Shown here: positions 6,504 to 8,616 of the stretch, one piece after another | How the letters are laid out: every line of letters begins with the position of its first letter | Position numbering within the stretch: position 1 is the first letter of the stretch | From: Thermodesulfobacteriota bacterium | Lineage (GTDB): Bacteria; Desulfobacterota; BSN033; UBA1163 | Direction of reading: 5' to 3' | Assembly: GCA_030024065.1 (NCBI GenBank) | Contig: JASEIE010000168.1 | Span: 1 to 8,616 of the forward strand | DNA: 8,616 nt | Notes under the pieces: model-generated | Databases searched by the model: none | Seen by the model: only the letters and a program-made list of their open reading frames with translations | Told to the model about the DNA's origin: nothing | Translations under genes and position numbers: made by a program

Positions 6504-6578
6504 GGACACTTCCCATATTTTTAGAAGAAATACCGGAGGGCTAAGAAAGTAATAAAAAAATGGGAAGTGTCCCTAATT
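6498..6578. repeat. 81-bp inverted-repeat element, probable bidirectional terminator
   Basis: AATTAGGGACACTTCCCAT (6498-6516) is repeated as an exact inverted copy at 6560-6578, a perfect 19-bp stem. After one mismatch it continues with five T/A pairs and one A-T. The 30-base loop contains ACCGGAGGGC. The element fills the space between two convergent genes. It holds the TAG stop of the VWA gene, and it ends three bases before the stop of the DUF2914 gene. The T-rich side follows the stem in both directions imperfectly, so its role as a two-way terminator or mRNA 3' stabiliser is inferred. The GGGACACTTCCC word resembles REP-type sequences associated with IS200-like transposases, but no transposase is present. 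Confidence 0.75.
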
Positions 6579-6581
6579 AAT

Positions 6582-7007
6582 CTATTCAACCTTGAACTTC
6601 ACATCCTTAATAAGGTTTCCGTTCGCATCTTTAATTTCCACTTTCCAATCACCTTTTAACCCTCTTAAATTCTTATGGGCGTAGGTCCTCCATTTCGGAC
6701 CCATCTTTAACGGCAGGGTCGTTTTCAATAACTCCTTCTGGCCGTGGAGCCAGATAAATGAGATTTCCGTATCTTTGGGAATGTTTTTAGCCTCTAAAAA
6801 ACAATAAACTTTCTCCATCGTCGCAGGAAATTTCTCTGCAACACCACCGGGTTCTCCTTTTTCCACTCCTGTTCCAACAACGAGGCGGGCAATAGTCATT
6901 CCAACCTGCTCTTGTTTAGGTTTTTCCTGCCCATAGGCAGAAAAGAGAATTCCACATACTGTAAGGACCACTAACAGAATGAGTGTCATGTTCTTATGGC
7001 TCATCAT
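6582..7007 (-). CDS. Secreted DUF2914 family protein
   Basis: This small exported protein of 141 residues has no known biochemical role. An N-terminal signal peptide is clear: basic SHKN, the hydrophobic stretch MTLILLVVLTVCGILFSAYG, and probable cleavage around residue 26 before QEKP. There is no lipobox. The rest matches the DUF2914 pattern as I recall it: ARLVVGTGVEKGEPGGVAEKF, followed by VYCFLEAK, then ISFIWLHGQKELLKTTLPL, WRTYAHKNL and the C-terminal GDWKVEIKDANGNLI, a compact beta-rich fold. It starts 23 bases after the HdrCB-like gene ends, so the two are probably co-transcribed. AAAGGAGGT ends five bases before the first ATG (7007) and eight before the second (7004), so either Met could be the true start. 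Confidence 0.87.
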   Translation of the reverse strand: MMSHKNMTLILLVVLTVCGILFSAYGQEKPKQEQVGMTIARLVVGTGVEKGEPGGVAEKFPATMEKVYCFLEAKNIPKDTEISFIWLHGQKELLKTTLPLKMGPKWRTYAHKNLRGLKGDWKVEIKDANGNLIKDVKFKVE

Positions 7008-7011
7008 ATTG

Positions 7012-7020
7012 ACCTCCTTT
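7012..7020 (-). promoter_or_regulatory. Strong ribosome binding site of the DUF2914 gene
   Basis: The minus strand reads AAAGGAGGT, a near-complete anti-16S match. Its spacing favours the second of two adjacent ATG codons (8 bases) slightly over the first (5 bases). It lies inside the 23-base gap after the HdrCB stop, which indicates strong independent translation of the second gene. Confidence 0.85.
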
Positions 7021-7030
7021 TTGGATTTTT

Positions 7031-8461
7031 CTAAAGAGATATTTCCTCTATCCTCTTTAAAGTAGGAATGGGATCAACGAAGTGTTTATCGAGGCCCAAT
7101 CTCTCCGGTTTTAAACCGAAGGCCAGTCCCATCAGTTGGGTGAAGTAGATGATGGGAAGGTTGAACGGCTCTTTAAACTCCTCCTCGATCTGTTTCTGCC
7201 GGGCGTCCAGATTGACATGGCAAAGCGGGCAGGCCACAACGATGGCTTCCGCTCCAACCCCCTTTGCATTCTTAAGAATCTTCCTGCTTAACTCAAGGGC
7301 GATCGGGAGTTGGGAGATTCCAAGAGAGACCCCACAGCATCGTGTTTTATAGGACCAATCGAGCGAAGTGATTCCAAGAACATTCATCAACTTATCCATA
7401 CTGGTCGGATATTCATAATCCTTCACCTCTGTAATCTTTGGAGGCCGGGTGATGATGCAGCCATAATAACAGACCACCTTGAGCCCCTTAAGAGGTTGAA
7501 GAACCTTAGAGGCTACCTGTTGAAAACCAATCTTTTCAGTGACGGTATTCAGGAGGTGTTCAACCTTCATCCCGTTTGACGAAAGATTCGGGATCTCCTG
7601 GAATACCTTCTTTCTTAATCCTTCATCCTCTTCTATATCTTTTATGGCCACACGCATTCTAAGGAAGCACGATGGGCAAGGCGTGGTGATATGTTCAAAG
7701 CCTCCTTCCCTCATCAAGGCCACATTTCTCATTGGGAGAAGCGTTGAGAGGTAATGGTCTGTGGAATGGGCAGGCGTGGTTCCACAACATCCCCATCCTT
7801 CCGGCTCGTGAAGAGAGACTCCGAGCGCATTGAATACGGCTTGCGTGGAGAGATCATACTCTTTTGATGTCCCATGAAGACTACAGCCTGGATAATAGGC
7901 AATCCCATCCTTCTTTTCTGAAGCCTTGCCCTTAACCTTCGGTTTTCCAAAAGTTGGAAAGAGTTTCAGCTTCCCTGCTTTGAACATCTTCAGAGCCAGG
8001 GGCATATCATTCTTCCAAATCTGCTGATAGTTAAGTTGCCCAGATATCATCTGACGAAGATAAATCTCGCCCATCAGTCCGGCTTCATACATTCTTCCAA
8101 ACCATTTTATCCCCCTCAGGGCAGCCTCATAGAAAAGAGAAACAGCGGGGACTTTGGGTGCAATGCCCTCATTCTTAGCCATGATCTTTAAAGCATCCAT
8201 AATCTTTGTGATGTTGATGTCGTGAGGACAGCGGGTGGCGCAGGTTTCGCACATGGCGCATAGCCAGATGGTTGTTGAATGGAGGACCATCTCCTTTTGG
8301 CCAAATTGAATCGCCCGCATCAATTGATTGGGAGCGAGATCAAAATGCTCTGCCACCGGACAACCCGAAGAACATTTCTGACACTGATAGCAGAGAAAAA
8401 CATTCTCACCAGTCTCTTTTCGAATGGTTTTAGCAAAATCAGCGTTCAATGTCGTTTGCAT
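7031..8461 (-). CDS. HdrC-HdrB fusion iron-sulfur protein (HdrD-like heterodisulfide reductase subunit)
   Basis: The N-terminal third is HdrC-like, with two [4Fe-4S] motifs: C24-x2-C27-x2-C30-x3-C34-P and C68-x2-C71-x2-C74-x3-C78-P. A helical linker (about 85-185) leads into an HdrB-like part with two complete CCG domains. The first has C193, CC225-226 and CPSC 262-265. The second has C335, CC375-376 and CPLC 411-414. In HdrB and HdrD the CCG motifs bind the noncubane [4Fe-4S] clusters that reduce a disulfide substrate. The same architecture occurs in methanogen HdrD and in many anaerobic bacteria, where the physiological disulfide or electron acceptor is mostly unknown. No transmembrane helix is present, so it needs an electron partner, such as HdrA, a flavoprotein or a membrane cytochrome, not seen here. 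The length is 476 residues. AAGGA lies eight bases before the ATG at 8461. It is followed directly by the DUF2914 gene. Confidence 0.92.
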   Translation of the reverse strand: MQTTLNADFAKTIRKETGENVFLCYQCQKCSSGCPVAEHFDLAPNQLMRAIQFGQKEMVLHSTTIWLCAMCETCATRCPHDINITKIMDALKIMAKNEGIAPKVPAVSLFYEAALRGIKWFGRMYEAGLMGEIYLRQMISGQLNYQQIWKNDMPLALKMFKAGKLKLFPTFGKPKVKGKASEKKDGIAYYPGCSLHGTSKEYDLSTQAVFNALGVSLHEPEGWGCCGTTPAHSTDHYLSTLLPMRNVALMREGGFEHITTPCPSCFLRMRVAIKDIEEDEGLRKKVFQEIPNLSSNGMKVEHLLNTVTEKIGFQQVASKVLQPLKGLKVVCYYGCIITRPPKITEVKDYEYPTSMDKLMNVLGITSLDWSYKTRCCGVSLGISQLPIALELSRKILKNAKGVGAEAIVVACPLCHVNLDARQKQIEEEFKEPFNLPIIYFTQLMGLAFGLKPERLGLDKHFVDPIPTLKRIEEISL

Positions 8462-8616
8462 CGATAAAGTCCTTAATTAAGTCTATGGAATGTTGAAATA
8501 ATGGAATATTGAACAACCCAAAATAGTTTGTTTCATATTTTTTTTAAACCCATTATTGATAGAATCGTAAAAAGTCGTCATTCCCGTGAAAACGGGAATC
8601 CAGAGAATTCTAACTA
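8462..8616. other. Upstream region of the HdrCB-like gene, with short repeats
   Basis: No gene is visible in these 155 bases. AAGGA (8470-8474, minus strand) serves the HdrCB start. A pair of 13-base direct repeats of the form ATGGAATRTTGAA lies at 8485-8497 and 8501-8513, a 16-base period. A T-rich tract follows, then a REP-like hairpin near the right edge. I could not pick a convincing -35/-10 promoter. The absence of an upstream coding frame suggests the HdrCB gene is the first of its operon. Confidence 0.5.
8577..8604. repeat. REP-like hairpin of the GTCATTCCCG...CGGGAATCCAG type
   Basis: ATTCCCGT and ACGGGAAT (8580-8587 and 8592-8599) form a perfect 8-bp stem closed by a GAAA tetraloop, flanked by GTC on the left and CCAGA on the right. 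This is a widely dispersed intergenic palindrome in proteobacterial and related genomes. The copy here has exchanged the more common GCG/CGC at the stem top for GTG/AAC-type bases while keeping pairing. Confidence 0.75.

Noticed and set aside
7031..8461. Glycolate oxidase GlcF, LutA or DsrK as the identity of the iron-sulfur protein
   Set aside because: GlcF and LutA have different ferredoxin and CCG arrangements. Two complete CCG domains plus an HdrC-type N-terminus fit an HdrCB/HdrD-like protein better, and no dsr genes are nearby.

Overview
This window looks like a piece of a free-living anaerobic bacterial chromosome, most likely a Desulfobacterota (deltaproteobacterial) or similar subsurface lineage. 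Three things suggest this: a fused HdrC-HdrB-type heterodisulfide reductase protein, a DUF2914 secreted protein, and an unusual load of short palindromic repeats of the kind common in those genomes, including a GTCATTCCCG...CGGGAATCCAG hairpin. The taxonomic placement is an inference and could be wrong at phylum level. No phage, CRISPR array, rRNA or transposase gene is visible.

Left part (1-4176, all minus strand). Reading in the direction of transcription, from right to left: a DHA2-family MFS drug/proton antiporter, rph (RNase PH), rdgB (ITP/XTP pyrophosphatase, with a TTG start and a repeat-derived C-terminal tail), an intrinsic terminator, a short element bounded by inverted repeats, a tRNA-Pro(UGG) with encoded CCA, an AT-rich spacer with a sigma-54-like promoter, and the N-terminal half of a six-helix membrane sensor that enters a PAS domain and runs off the left edge.

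Middle part (4256-6503, plus strand). A MoxR-type AAA+ ATPase and a CoxE-like von Willebrand A (VWA) protein form a two-gene chaperone module diverging from the MFS gene. A 124-bp imperfect palindrome separates the two genes. The VWA protein has lost the canonical DxSxS metal-binding motif and has no Shine-Dalgarno sequence.

Right part (6582-8461, minus strand). A probable two-gene operon encodes a cytoplasmic HdrCB (HdrD-like) iron-sulfur protein followed 23 bp later by a secreted DUF2914 protein with a strong ribosome binding site. It converges on the VWA gene, and an 81-bp inverted-repeat element with a perfect 19-bp stem fills the space between the two stop codons and supplies the VWA stop codon.

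The most striking property of the window is that nearly every intergenic space holds a different small palindromic element, several of which have become part of gene ends, leaders or terminators. I did not find a clear candidate for a wholly new system. The best leads are the MoxR/VWA pair with its palindromic spacer and the HdrCB-DUF2914 pairing.
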